Positions 24,775-34,313 are shown, counted from the first letter of the stretch. The stretch is 64,000 bases of DNA from Devosia sp. A16 (GCF_001402915.1 NZ_CP012945.1:1961501-2025500), one strand, 5' to 3'. Numbers and translations: made by a program. The notes: generated by a model not told the origin, from the sequence alone.

Positions 24775-27105
24775 ATGTTCGAGCCAGCGCACAAGTCACT
24801 GCCGCCTGTCGATTACGTTTCGATGATCCGGTCGCTTTACGCGGACCGGCGCGTCATGATGCTTGGCGCCTTGTCGTCGGCGCTCGTCGCGGCCGTGGCC
24901 GGCATCGAAGGCAATTCCTGGGTGCTGCTCGCCATCGCCATCGGCTTCGCCATTGTCGGGATCGCCCGCGACATCGACATGCGCGCCTTCGAGCGCGCCG
25001 AACTTGCCGATGACGACGTTGCCACCGCCACTCTTTGGGAAGCGCGCGCCACCATCGGCGCCGCCGCCATTGCCGGGCTCTACGCCTTCTGGATGAGCTA
25101 CAGCTTCCTCGTGGTGAACACCCCGTTCGCCGAGATGAGCTCGCTCTCGGTCACCGTGGCGGTGCTGGTCGGCGTTGCCGGGCGCAACTTCGCCATCGAC
25201 CGCCTGGTCACCAGCCAGGTCATCCTGATCGGCGCCGGCATGGCCGTCGGCATGTTGTTCGACGGCACGCTGCACACCGCCATGCTGAGCGTGGTGCTGA
25301 TCGCCTTCGTAGTGTCGCTGCGCAAGGTTTCAGCCAATATCCGCGCCATCCTGCTGCGGGCGGTGCATGGCCGCATCGAGGCCACGCGTCTCGCCTCCGA
25401 ACTCGATACCGCGCTCGAGACCATGCAGCATGGGCTGTGCATGCTCGACGAGAACGGCCTGATCGCCGTGGCCAACGATCGGGCCGAGCTGGTGTTCTCG
25501 AGTTTCATGCCCGGCAACTGGACCGGCCGGCCGTTCGCCGCCATGATCTCCGCCTCGGCGGCGCGCGGCACCATTCCGCAGCGTTCCGCCAGCCAGTTGA
25601 TGGATACCGTCGATGCCGGCGACGGCGGCAAGGTGGTGCTCCGCCTCTCCGATGGCCAGTACTGCGAAGTCACCGTGTCGTCGCGGCTCGACAAGACCGT
25701 GCTGCTGTTCGAGGACATTACCGAACGCGTCAAGGCCGAAGAGCGCATCAACTACATGGCGCATTACGACACCCTGACCGGACTGCCCAACCGCGCCTAT
25801 TTCACCGAACAGGTCGAGGCCGACCTCGAGCGCCGCCGCCACCATGGCGACAAGCGCCCCAACGACATGGCCATGCTGATGATCGTCGACATCGACGACT
25901 TCAAGCATGTCAACGACACTATGGGCCACCTGATCGGCGACCGCGTGCTGATCGAGACCTCGGAACGGCTGACCCGGGTCCTGGGCCGCGACAGCCTGGT
26001 GGCCCGCCTGGGCGGCGACGAATATGTGGTCTATCGCTCCGGCGGCGTGCAGCTTTCCGACACCGTGACCGATCCCGAAGCCATCCTCGGCGGCTTCCGC
26101 GGCCCGTTCGAGGTCGAGGGCGAGGTATTCTCCGTCAACGTCTCGATCGGCGTGGTGACGTTGACCGATGGCAGCGACGACCTCGATGCGCTGATGACCA
26201 AGGCGGATCTGGCGCTCTACAAGGCCAAGGCCCAGGGCAAGGGGCGCAGCCAGGTGTTCCACGACGAGATGGACACCGACTACCGCTATCGCCAGCGGCT
26301 GAAGGCCGAACTGAAGCAGACCGTTGCCGATGGCGGCCTGTCGCTGGTGTTCCAGCCGATCGTCGATCTGAAGACCAAGCGGGTGGTGAGTTGCGAGGCG
26401 CTGGCGCGCTGGCACCATCCCGAGCTCGGCTCGATCCCGCCCTCGCTGTTCATCCCGATCGCCGAAGAAACCGGGCTCATTTCCGAGATCAGCCGCTGGG
26501 TACTGGCGACCGCCACGGCCGAGTGCCGCAACTGGCCAGAAGAGGTCTCGGTGTCGGTCAACATCTCGGCGCGCGACTTCCGCAACTCCGATGTCGCGGG
26601 CATGGTGAAGGGCGCTCTCTCCGGTTCGGGCCTCGCCGCGCACCGGCTCGAGATCGAGGTCACCGAGACCGCAGTGATCGAGGAACGCGCCGCCGCCACC
26701 AAGATCCTCGCCAAGCTCGCCAAGCAGGGCATCGGCATCGCACTCGACGATTTCGGCACCGGCTATTCGTCGCTCAGCTACCTGCAGGCCCTGCCCTTCA
26801 CCAAGCTGAAGATCGACCGCAGCTTCGTCATGGACATTGCCGAGAACCCGCGCTCGCTGAAGCTGTTGTCCAACGTCGCCCAACTCGGCAAGGACATCAA
26901 CCTGACCGTCACCGCCGAAGGCGTCGAGACCGAGGAGCAGCTTAACCTGATTGCCGAGCACTCCAAGGTCGACCAGATCCAGGGCTACCTGTTCGGCGTG
27001 CCGCTGCCGCGCCGCGAAGTCGCCGAGCTGATCGCCAGAATGGCGGCTCGCGCCACCCTCGAGCCGGTCGTAGCGGTCGAGGCGACAAACCGCAAACGTG
27101 GTTAA
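24775..27105 (+). CDS. Membrane GGDEF-EAL protein (c-di-GMP turnover)
   Basis: The 776-residue protein has four to six predicted membrane helices (about 30-190), a PAS-like region (about 215-325), a GGDEF domain and an EAL domain. The cyclase motif is GGDEY at 413-417, but the I-site RxxD upstream is absent. The phosphodiesterase motif is EAL at 541-543, with conserved DDFGTGYSSLSYL and EVTET segments, so phosphodiesterase activity is likely. ATG at 24775 has GGTGAGG just upstream. It is followed in the same direction by the FeeM-like gene 152 bp away; the gap has only a short AGCCC/GGGCT hairpin. Confidence 0.92.
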   Translation: MFEPAHKSLPPVDYVSMIRSLYADRRVMMLGALSSALVAAVAGIEGNSWVLLAIAIGFAIVGIARDIDMRAFERAELADDDVATATLWEARATIGAAAIAGLYAFWMSYSFLVVNTPFAEMSSLSVTVAVLVGVAGRNFAIDRLVTSQVILIGAGMAVGMLFDGTLHTAMLSVVLIAFVVSLRKVSANIRAILLRAVHGRIEATRLASELDTALETMQHGLCMLDENGLIAVANDRAELVFSSFMPGNWTGRPFAAMISASAARGTIPQRSASQLMDTVDAGDGGKVVLRLSDGQYCEVTVSSRLDKTVLLFEDITERVKAEERINYMAHYDTLTGLPNRAYFTEQVEADLERRRHHGDKRPNDMAMLMIVDIDDFKHVNDTMGHLIGDRVLIETSERLTRVLGRDSLVARLGGDEYVVYRSGGVQLSDTVTDPEAILGGFRGPFEVEGEVFSVNVSIGVVTLTDGSDDLDALMTKADLALYKAKAQGKGRSQVFHDEMDTDYRYRQRLKAELKQTVADGGLSLVFQPIVDLKTKRVVSCEALARWHHPELGSIPPSLFIPIAEETGLISEISRWVLATATAECRNWPEEVSVSVNISARDFRNSDVAGMVKGALSGSGLAAHRLEIEVTETAVIEERAAATKILAKLAKQGIGIALDDFGTGYSSLSYLQALPFTKLKIDRSFVMDIAENPRSLKLLSNVAQLGKDINLTVTAEGVETEEQLNLIAEHSKVDQIQGYLFGVPLPRREVAELIARMAARATLEPVVAVEATNRKRG

Positions 27106-27257
27106 GACACCTAACGCTTTCTGGAATCAGCGTGATTCTGAGCTGCCGCAAGCCCGATCAGGGCTTATGCGTAAGAGTCGCGGGGCCCGTGCACATTTCG
27201 CAATTTTATTATGGCTAATGAAAGGTTAAACTCCTCTCGAAAGTTGCGGAGTTCCCT

Positions 27258-28049
27258 ATGCGTTCGGACGTGGAAGGTTCGGCAGCGACGTCAGCTGCTC
27301 CGGTGTCTCGCTTCGCCGGCACGCTCATGGAGATACTCGACCGCGTCGAATACTCCCGTGTACGCATGGACGTCACCGACAACCCGATCTATCGGTTGCG
27401 CTACGAAGCTTATCGTCGCGAAGAATCCGTGCCGTTCAACGACGCGGGTATAGTTGTCGACGATCTCGATACGGCGCCGAACGGCATGAGTTTCGGTGTT
27501 CACATCGATGGCGAACTGGTCAGCTCTATTCGGCTGCATCACGTAAGTGCCAAACATCCTTTCGGCCCGTCGATGAAAAGCTGCCCGGACGTGCTGGATC
27601 CGCTGCTCGCACGAGGCGAGACTTTCATCGATCCGTCGCGCTTTACTGCCGACTACGAAGCTTCGCTCGCCTACCCGGCGTTGCCGTTCCTGACGCTCAG
27701 GATCGCGGTGATGGCGTCGCTGTTCTTCAAGGCCGATGCCTGCCTCGCCCTGGTGCGCCCCGAACACACGGCGTTCTACCGCCGGGTTTTCGGCTCCGAG
27801 GAGATGTCGGATGTCCGGGTCTATCCGGGCCTCGCCTTTCCGGTCGCCCTTTACGGCGCCTATGTCAACGTCAAGCTGCCGGCGACGCTGAGGCGCTATC
27901 CGTTCTTCATGTCGACCGAGGAAGAGCGCGAAAAGCTGTTCGCCCGCGCCATGGACGAACATTTCGAGGTCCCGCAACGCGCCAGCTCCCGGCTGGCCTA
28001 TGAGCGGGCGCTGCTGGAATCGCAGTTCGGCGGCCAGGCGGCGGAGTAG
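27258..28049 (+). CDS. LuxI/FeeM-like N-acyl transferase (putative N-acyl amino acid or signal synthase)
   Basis: The 263-residue protein has a GNAT/autoinducer-synthase-like fold by pattern. Segment YRLRYEAYRREESVPF (45-60) matches the LuxI/FeeM N-terminal R/Y motif. VVDDLD (66-71) sits where these enzymes have conserved aspartates. LVSSIRLHHV (87-96) is the beta-strand with the conserved Arg, and FIDPSRFTAD (123-132) matches the E/D-x-SRF motif. FeeM enzymes join fatty acids from acyl carrier protein to amino acids; LuxI enzymes make acyl-homoserine lactones. No LuxR gene is nearby, so the FeeM-type assignment is favoured. ATG at 27258 has GGAG eight bases upstream. Confidence 0.75.
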   Translation: MRSDVEGSAATSAAPVSRFAGTLMEILDRVEYSRVRMDVTDNPIYRLRYEAYRREESVPFNDAGIVVDDLDTAPNGMSFGVHIDGELVSSIRLHHVSAKHPFGPSMKSCPDVLDPLLARGETFIDPSRFTADYEASLAYPALPFLTLRIAVMASLFFKADACLALVRPEHTAFYRRVFGSEEMSDVRVYPGLAFPVALYGAYVNVKLPATLRRYPFFMSTEEEREKLFARAMDEHFEVPQRASSRLAYERALLESQFGGQAAE

Positions 28050-28073
28050 TTGGCCTTTTCCTGACTGATGGAG

Positions 28074-28197
28074 ACGGCCCCCTCCCGGCCTCCCCCATAA
28101 AGGGGGAGGTGAAGAGTCGAGGCTCTGTCCCAGATCGTGCCAAGTGAACCGGCAGGCACCTTCCCCTTCATGGGGGAGGATGGGAGGGGGCCGTCCG
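28074..28197. repeat. Inverted-repeat intergenic element, family C
   Basis: Close copy of the element at 12421-12545: same GACGGCCCCCTCCC/GGGAGGGGGCCGTC outer arms, same CTCCCCCATAAAGGGGGAG and CCCCTTCATGGGG inner hairpins, and a similar linker with CGAGGCTCTGTC and GATCGTGCCAA. It sits between the convergent ends of the FeeM-like gene and the GH127 gene. Confidence 0.8.
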
Positions 28198-28218
28198 CTT
28201 CAGTTAGCCCCCGCGCCC

Positions 28219-30123
28219 TTACGCCTCCGGAATCCACACCACCATCGAGCCCTGCCCGCGATTGGCCCATAGGTAATAGGGCAGCGCGGTTAGCGTCGCC
28301 GGGGCTTCCTTGGGCGGGCTGGTGCGGTAGAGCGGCTTGAACTCGGCCTCGTCCACCGCCTTGCCCCCAGCGGTCAGCTGGATGATGCCGTCGAACAGGT
28401 TCGACTGCCTGACGGCGATGTCGCTCTGGCGCGGCAGCTTGAAACGCTGCACCGTGCCGCCCGGATTGTCGGCCTCCTCGAGGCAGTAGACCAAGGGGCC
28501 GCGGGTCAGCGCCACCCGCCCGACATCCATCACCACGTGCGGATTGGCGTAGACGCGTTCCACCGGCATCGGCAGCTCGAGGCTGATCCTGTCGCCCTGC
28601 TTCCAGCTGCGGCGGATGGTGGCGTAGCCGTTCACCGGGCTGAGCTGCACCGCCTCGCCATTGACCTTGGCCGTCGCCCCCCTGCACCAGCCGGGGATGC
28701 GCAGCTTGACATCGAACACCGTTTCGACCCCCGGGTCGATCTCGATGGCGATGTCGCCCGACCATGGATAGTTCGAAACCTCGCGCACCGCCACTTCCGT
28801 GCCGCCAACATCGAGCCTGGTCGAAATGCCGCCATAGAGGTGGAAGGCGATGCCGTCGGGCGCGGTGGAGACGAAGTAGCCGCCGACCGAGGCGACCAAC
28901 CGGCTGACATTCATCGTGCAGCACGGGCAGGTGTGCCAGTCCCAGCGGCTCGGCGTGCCGTTGCTCTCCAGCGGGTTCATGTAGAAATAATGCTCGCCGT
29001 CGCGACTGAGGCCGGCCAGCGCGCCGTTGAACAGTGCCGTCTCCAGCACGTCGGCATACTTGCCGTCGAGATCGAGGTGCAGCATGCGCTGCGCCCAGAA
29101 GATCAACGCCACCGAGGCGCAGGTCTCGGCATAGGCGGTCTGGTTGGGCAGGTCGAAATCGAAGGTGAAGCCCTCGTTGTGCGCCGAAGGGCCGAGGCCG
29201 GCGGTGATGTACATCTTGGTGTCCATCACGTCGTTCCACAACGTCTCGCACGCCGCCTTGAGGCCGGCATCGTTGAGCTCGACCGCGAGATCCGCCATGG
29301 CGGTGTACATGTACATGGCGCGCACCGCGTGCCCGACCACCTTGTCCTGCGCCCGCACCGGCTTGTGCGATTGCGAGTACTCGTAGTTGCCCTGCACGTA
29401 GCGCTGGTATTCCCAGCCCTTCTTCTCGCGCTCCTCGCGCTCGACGTCGAAATAGTGCGGATTTGGGGTGCCGCGCTCGTTGATGAAATAGGCGGCGAGG
29501 TCGAGGTGCTTTTTCTCCTTGGTCAGGTGGTAGAGCTTGATCAGCGCGATCTCGATCTCCTGGTGCCCGCAATAGCCGCGCTTCTGCCCCGGCCCGGTAC
29601 CGAAGGTCTGCCGGATATGCTCGACATAGCGCTCCATGATGTCGAGCCAGCGCCGCCGGCCGGTCGTCTCGTAATAGGCGATGGCGCCTTCGAGCATGTG
29701 CCCGGCATTGTAGAGCTCGTGGTTGTCCCTGAGGTTCGACCAGCGCTTTTCCGGCTCCCGGCCCAGGTACCAGCAGTTGAGATAACCGTCAGGCGCCTGT
29801 GCCCGCTCGAAGTCGTCGACGATCGCTTCGATCTTGGCCTCGATATCCGGGTCGCGCTTGTGGCTCAGCGCATAGGCGGCGGCCTCGATCCACTTGCCGA
29901 TGTCGGAATCCCAGAACACCTGCACGGTGAAGCCGTTGGCATGGCGCGGAAAGCGCAGCGGCGGCGGCGGGTTGGGCAGCTTCAGCGACTCGAGCAGCCC
30001 ATACTCGCCCAGCTTCTTGTGCTGGCTGGGAATGGTGCGGGCGAGCACGGTGTCGAGCCGTTCCTTCCAGAAGTCTCCTTCGAGACGGACATCGACAAAA
30101 CGCACCGGGTGATACTGGCTCAC
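28219..30123 (-). CDS. GH127 family glycoside hydrolase (beta-L-arabinofuranosidase)
   Basis: The 634-residue cytoplasmic protein (no signal peptide) is an alpha/alpha-barrel hydrolase of family GH127. It retains the cysteine-zinc active site known from Bifidobacterium HypBA1. Glu333 and Cys335 (in AETCAS) and Cys401-Cys402 (in HTCPCC) fit the zinc ligands and nucleophile, and Glu317 (in HNEGF) fits the acid/base. GTG at 30123 was chosen for its GGAGGAGA site and because the family match starts at once; a longer reading runs into the LacI gene. It is the last gene of the transporter-LacI operon, so it probably cleaves imported L-arabinofuranosides or a related sugar. Confidence 0.92.
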   Translation of the reverse strand: MSQYHPVRFVDVRLEGDFWKERLDTVLARTIPSQHKKLGEYGLLESLKLPNPPPPLRFPRHANGFTVQVFWDSDIGKWIEAAAYALSHKRDPDIEAKIEAIVDDFERAQAPDGYLNCWYLGREPEKRWSNLRDNHELYNAGHMLEGAIAYYETTGRRRWLDIMERYVEHIRQTFGTGPGQKRGYCGHQEIEIALIKLYHLTKEKKHLDLAAYFINERGTPNPHYFDVEREEREKKGWEYQRYVQGNYEYSQSHKPVRAQDKVVGHAVRAMYMYTAMADLAVELNDAGLKAACETLWNDVMDTKMYITAGLGPSAHNEGFTFDFDLPNQTAYAETCASVALIFWAQRMLHLDLDGKYADVLETALFNGALAGLSRDGEHYFYMNPLESNGTPSRWDWHTCPCCTMNVSRLVASVGGYFVSTAPDGIAFHLYGGISTRLDVGGTEVAVREVSNYPWSGDIAIEIDPGVETVFDVKLRIPGWCRGATAKVNGEAVQLSPVNGYATIRRSWKQGDRISLELPMPVERVYANPHVVMDVGRVALTRGPLVYCLEEADNPGGTVQRFKLPRQSDIAVRQSNLFDGIIQLTAGGKAVDEAEFKPLYRTSPPKEAPATLTALPYYLWANRGQGSMVVWIPEA

Positions 30124-30167
30124 TGTAGGTCTCCTCCTCGCCGCGCCGCTGAGCAAGCGGCGGGCTG

Positions 30168-31214
30168 TTATCTCTGCGTGGATTGCCTGACGACCAGCGT
30201 GCAGGGCAGGCGGCGAATGCCGCCGATGCTGTCGCCGCCGATCATGTCGACGAGCAGCCGACCGGCCTCCTGGCCGAGCGCGGCAAGATTCATGTCGATG
30301 CTGGTGAGCGGCGGCCGCGCGGCGTCGGTCATGACGTTCCAGTTGTCGAAGCCGACGATCGCGACCTGCCCCGGCACGTCGATGCCGCGGTCGCGCAGCG
30401 CCTCGGCGGCGCCGCGCGCGATCTGGTCGTTGCCGCAGAACAGGCCGTCCGGCTGCTGGTCGGCCGGCACCCCGTCGAACAGCTTGGCGACCGCCTCGCG
30501 GCCCCACTGCTCCGACCATTTGCCGCTGAGATAGAAGCCCGGATGCTCGGTGAGCTTTTCGAGCGCCAGCGCCTCGCGGAACCCGCGCCTGCGCTCCAGC
30601 ACCGCCTCGAAATGCTCGGGACCGGTGATGTGCGCGATGCGCGTACAGCCGATCTCCCTGAGATGGGTCACCGCGAGCCGCGCACCGCCCACCTCATCCG
30701 AGACCAGCGATAGCGCGCTGCCGTCATCGGGCTGCGAGTAGACGTAGATCACCGGCAGACCGGGCGGCAACGGCCCGACCGGCGGCCGTTTGTCGGCGCG
30801 GCGGGCGGTGACCACCAGCCCATCGATGCGCTTGCCCAGCAACTGGTCGAGATGCTGCCGCTCGCGTTCCGGATCGTCCGTGGCATTGCACATGAAGATT
30901 GCGATGCCCCGATCGGCGAACTGCTCCTCCAGCGCCTGGAAGATCGGCAGGGTGAAACGGCCGAACGAGTCGGTGGAGAGCACCCCCACCGTCATCGAGC
31001 GCGTGCGATGCAGGCTCTGCGCCATATCGTTGGGGCGGTAGCCGATCTCGCGCGCCACCCTTGTGACCTTGTCGCGCGTCTCCTGCCGCAGCCGGCCGTT
31101 GGCGTTCAACGCCTTGGACGCGGTGCCGATCGACACGCCGGCGATCCGCGCGACGTCGCGGATGGTGGGGCTGTGCCGTCCGGTCTTCTCGGTGCTGGAG
31201 CGTTCGTCGTTCAT
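30168..31214 (-). CDS. LacI-family transcriptional regulator of the GH127 operon
   Basis: The 348-residue protein has an N-terminal helix-turn-helix with hinge (TIRDVARIAGVSIGTASKALN, about residues 16-36). A periplasmic-binding-like sensor domain follows (about 72-345). It lies inside the operon, nine bases after the second permease gene and 44 bp before the GH127 gene. The three GGAAAAGCTTTTCY palindromes upstream of the operon fit LacI-family sites, so it is the natural candidate to bind them and respond to an arabinoside-type sugar. That link is inferred. Confidence 0.92.
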   Translation of the reverse strand: MNDERSSTEKTGRHSPTIRDVARIAGVSIGTASKALNANGRLRQETRDKVTRVAREIGYRPNDMAQSLHRTRSMTVGVLSTDSFGRFTLPIFQALEEQFADRGIAIFMCNATDDPERERQHLDQLLGKRIDGLVVTARRADKRPPVGPLPPGLPVIYVYSQPDDGSALSLVSDEVGGARLAVTHLREIGCTRIAHITGPEHFEAVLERRRGFREALALEKLTEHPGFYLSGKWSEQWGREAVAKLFDGVPADQQPDGLFCGNDQIARGAAEALRDRGIDVPGQVAIVGFDNWNVMTDAARPPLTSIDMNLAALGQEAGRLLVDMIGGDSIGGIRRLPCTLVVRQSTQR

Positions 31215-31223
31215 CTCGTTGTC

Positions 31224-32120
31224 CTACTTCACGGCTCCGTTGAGGAAGCCTGCGACGTAGTACTTCTGCAAGAGCAGGTAGATCAGCACACACGGCAATA
31301 TCGAGAGGATCACCCCGGCCTGCAACGCCCCCCAGTCGATCGAGCCGAGCCGCCCGGTGCGCACGCTGACGAGCATGATCGGCACGGTGAAACTGGTCTC
31401 CTTGTTCATGAAGATCAGCGCCGAGAGGAACTCGTTCCAGCTGGCGATGAAGGCGAACAGCGCCACCGTGACGATGCCCGGCACAGCCAGCGGCAGGAAG
31501 ATGGAGCGCAGTGTCTGCCACGACGAACTGCCATCGACCTTGGCGGCCTCCTCAAGCTCCCTGGGGATCGACTCGAAGCTGTTCCGCATCAGGTAGATCG
31601 AGAACGGCAGTTGCAGGATGGCGTGCACCATGGCGAGCCCGAGGTGGCTGTTGGCCAGCCCCACCTTGGAGAAGTTGAGATAGAGCGGGATCAGCAACGC
31701 CTGGTAGGGGATCATCAGCGGCGCCAGCAGCAGGATGAACCACAGTTCCTTGAAGCGCATCCTGAAGCGCGCCAGCCCGTAGCCGGCCGGCACCGCGAGC
31801 CCCAGGCAGATGACGATGGTCAGAGCCGCCACCAGCAGCGAGTTGGAGAGGTAGGTCCACAGCCCCGCCTGGTACTCGAACACCTTGGCATAGCTTTCGA
31901 GGCTGAAGCTGTGCGGCAGGTAGCTCGGCGGCGAGGCGCGCGCCTCGTCAGGCGCCTTGATCGAGGCGAGAAAGCTCAGCACCAGCGGCGCCAGCATGAT
32001 GGTCGATACGCCGATGCAGACGGCGGCGATGATGTAGCGGACCGGGCGGCTTTCCCCCGCTGCGCGCGACACGTGTTCGGCGACGCGCGACCGCGTGCTG
32101 GCTTCGGCGATCGCGGTCAT
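31224..32120 (-). CDS. Carbohydrate ABC transporter permease (MalG type)
   Basis: The 298-residue inner-membrane protein has six helices. The permease-ATPase contact loop EEAAKVDGSSSWQTLRSIFLPLAVPGI matches CUT1-family MalG-type subunits. It starts within the stop region of the upstream permease gene (4-bp ATGA overlap). Together with that gene and the binding protein it forms a sugar importer. No ATPase gene is in the cluster, so a shared ATPase from elsewhere is presumably used, as is common in CUT1 systems. Confidence 0.92.
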   Translation of the reverse strand: MTAIAEASTRSRVAEHVSRAAGESRPVRYIIAAVCIGVSTIMLAPLVLSFLASIKAPDEARASPPSYLPHSFSLESYAKVFEYQAGLWTYLSNSLLVAALTIVICLGLAVPAGYGLARFRMRFKELWFILLLAPLMIPYQALLIPLYLNFSKVGLANSHLGLAMVHAILQLPFSIYLMRNSFESIPRELEEAAKVDGSSSWQTLRSIFLPLAVPGIVTVALFAFIASWNEFLSALIFMNKETSFTVPIMLVSVRTGRLGSIDWGALQAGVILSILPCVLIYLLLQKYYVAGFLNGAVK

Positions 32121-32992
32121 TGCGAGGGACTCCGGTTCGACAGGATCACCTGCAGGCTGGAGAACACCAGGATGATCGCGGTGAGGATGATCGACAGCGC
32201 CGCGCCGTACCCGAGCTTGAAGCTGATGAAGCTCGACTGGTAGATCGAGTACACCGCGGTGAAGGTCTGGCCGCGCGGATTACCACCAGTCATGATGTAG
32301 AACTGGTCGAAGGCCAGCATCGAGCCGATCACCGAGATCAGCGTGGTGAGCAGGATCACCCTCAGGCTCAGCGGCAGGATGATGTACCAGACGCGCTGCC
32401 AGTAATTGCCGCCATCGATCAGCGCCGCTTCGCCGATCTCGCCGTTGATCGACTGGATGCCGGCCACGAACAGCAGCATGCCGAAGCCGATCACCTTCCA
32501 GGTGATCGAGATGGTGACCGCCAGCAGCCCCATATCGGCCTTGGTGAACCAGACCGCCGGCTCGGCCAACAGGCCGATATCGACGAGGAACTTGTTGAAC
32601 AGCCCGACCTGCTGATCGAACAGCCAGAACCAGAGCAGGCTCGACGAGCCGATGCCGATCACCACCGGCAGGAAGATGATGCCGCGGGTGATCTGCTGCA
32701 GCCGCCGGTTCGGCGAGGTCAGCAGCGCCAGCGCGAAGCCCAGCCCCATCAGCAGCGGCGTGATGAACACCGTGTAGCGGGCGGTAAAGCCCAGCGCCTG
32801 CCAGAATTTCTTGTCTTCGAACGCCTTGATGTAGTTCTCGAGACCGATGAACTGGCCACCGCCAAGCAGCGAGGTATCGGTCAGCGACAGATAGCCCAGT
32901 TGCAGCAACGGCCACAGCACGAAGAAGCCCACGAAGGCCAGCGCCGGCAGCACGTACAGGAAGCCGACATTATTGCGAAGCGCCCGCACCAC
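32117..32992 (-). CDS. Carbohydrate ABC transporter permease (MalF type)
   Basis: The 291-residue six-helix CUT1 permease has the loop EIGEAALIDGGNYWQRVWYIILPLSLRVI. GTG at 32992 was chosen because AGAGGAGA precedes it and the first transmembrane helix (VGFLYVLPALAFVGFFVLWPL) starts nine residues later; the longer reading overlaps the binding-protein gene. It lies 67 bp after that gene in the operon. Confidence 0.92.
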   Translation of the reverse strand: MVRALRNNVGFLYVLPALAFVGFFVLWPLLQLGYLSLTDTSLLGGGQFIGLENYIKAFEDKKFWQALGFTARYTVFITPLLMGLGFALALLTSPNRRLQQITRGIIFLPVVIGIGSSSLLWFWLFDQQVGLFNKFLVDIGLLAEPAVWFTKADMGLLAVTISITWKVIGFGMLLFVAGIQSINGEIGEAALIDGGNYWQRVWYIILPLSLRVILLTTLISVIGSMLAFDQFYIMTGGNPRGQTFTAVYSIYQSSFISFKLGYGAALSIILTAIILVFSSLQVILSNRSPSQ

Positions 32993-33059
32993 GCTTGCTC
33001 TCCTCTGTCCGCAATCGCGATGGAAGGGCTCGCGGCGTACTGCCGCGAGCCCCCGGCGG

Positions 33060-34313
33060 TTACTCGGCCGCAATGGCGCGCATCGCTTCGCGCGCCCCCT
33101 CGATGGCGCCGTCGATGTCGCCATCGAAGATCGCCGTCTGCAGCATGGTGAGCCACGGCGACTGGTCGGCATTGACCATGTCGTTGAAGTGGAAGGCATA
33201 AGGTGTCTGCCCGATGCCCACCGCCTGCGCCGTGGTGATGTAGCGCGGCTCTTCCTGGAAGTACTTGTTGTCGGCCAGATCCGACCGCGAAGGCAGGATC
33301 AGGTTCTTGGCGAGGCCTTCGAGCTGCGCCTCGTCGGTGAGTTGCCACTGAATGAACTGGGTGGCGAGTTCGGCGTGCTTGGCTCCGGTGGGGATGGCGA
33401 TCACGTCACCGCCGACGAAGCTGGACGCCTGGCCCTCGGCGAGGCCGGGCAGCGGCGCGATACCGAAATCCATGTCCGGATGGTTGGCCTTGAGCAGCGA
33501 GATGGCAAAACCGCCCGAGCCCTGCATGCCGATGGTGCCGGTTTCGAACGTCGCCATGAAGTTGGCCCCCGTATCGGCTTCGGCCGACTCGGGAATGACC
33601 TTGGCGTCCCACATCTGCTTGAGCATGGTCAGCACTTCCTTGACGCCGGGACCCTCCATGGCAGGAGCATCGCCCGAGGTCGGCAGCAGCGTCGCGCCCG
33701 AGCCCCACATCATCGGCGCCTGGGTGAAGATGTTGCAGCCGCCGCACGACCCGGAGAAGTAGTAGCCATAGGCATCGGGCACCGCTTGCTTGATCTTGGT
33801 GGCGTATTCCTGCAACTGCGCGATGGTCTTGGGCGGGCTTTCCGGATCGAGCCCCGCTTTCTTGAACAGGTCCTTGTTGTAGACGAGGATCGACACATCG
33901 GGCGTGAAGCCGGTGCCATAGAGCTTGCCGTCATAGGTGGCGAGGTCGCGGAACGCCTTGGCCACTTTGGCCTGGTTCGGATCGGTGCTCAGCGTCGCGG
34001 TGAGATCGGTCAGGAATCCGGCCTTCATGAAATCGGGCATAAAGATCAGGTCGAACGAGATCAGGTCCGGCACGTCGCCGGCCTGCACGCTGGTCGCCAG
34101 CTTGGTCACCATCTGGTTGTCGGGGATGGTGGTCAGCTCGATCTTGTCGTCGTGGCTGGCGTTCCACAGGTCGATCATGTGCTGCGCTGCATTCGAGCTC
34201 GAGGCGCGCGCCCACAGGCTCAACGTTTCCGCAAAGGCCGTGCCCGGAACGACAACAACGACCGACATGGCGGCAGCGGCGAGCGCCGCACGCCAAGAGC
34301 TTGGCATTCTCAT
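33060..34313 (-). CDS. Extracellular sugar-binding protein of the ABC importer
   Basis: The 417-residue protein belongs to solute-binding family 1. It has a signal peptide (MRMPSSWRAALAAAAMSVVVVVPGTAFAE, cleavage after AFA) and a mature domain with DLISFDLIFMPDFMKAGFLTDLT and GGDVIAIPTGAKHAELATQFIQW segments. A GSCGGC segment near the middle is an unusual cysteine pair for this family. ATG at 34313 follows GGGAGGAAACCTG. It is the first gene of the operon and lies directly downstream of three LacI-type palindromes. It probably binds an arabinose-containing oligosaccharide, judging from the GH127 gene. Confidence 0.92.
   Translation of the reverse strand: MRMPSSWRAALAAAAMSVVVVVPGTAFAETLSLWARASSSNAAQHMIDLWNASHDDKIELTTIPDNQMVTKLATSVQAGDVPDLISFDLIFMPDFMKAGFLTDLTATLSTDPNQAKVAKAFRDLATYDGKLYGTGFTPDVSILVYNKDLFKKAGLDPESPPKTIAQLQEYATKIKQAVPDAYGYYFSGSCGGCNIFTQAPMMWGSGATLLPTSGDAPAMEGPGVKEVLTMLKQMWDAKVIPESAEADTGANFMATFETGTIGMQGSGGFAISLLKANHPDMDFGIAPLPGLAEGQASSFVGGDVIAIPTGAKHAELATQFIQWQLTDEAQLEGLAKNLILPSRSDLADNKYFQEEPRYITTAQAVGIGQTPYAFHFNDMVNADQSPWLTMLQTAIFDGDIDGAIEGAREAMRAIAAE

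Noticed and set aside
5496-28197. CRISPR array
   Set aside because: The repeats are hairpin elements scattered singly between genes, with no regular short spacers and no cas genes.
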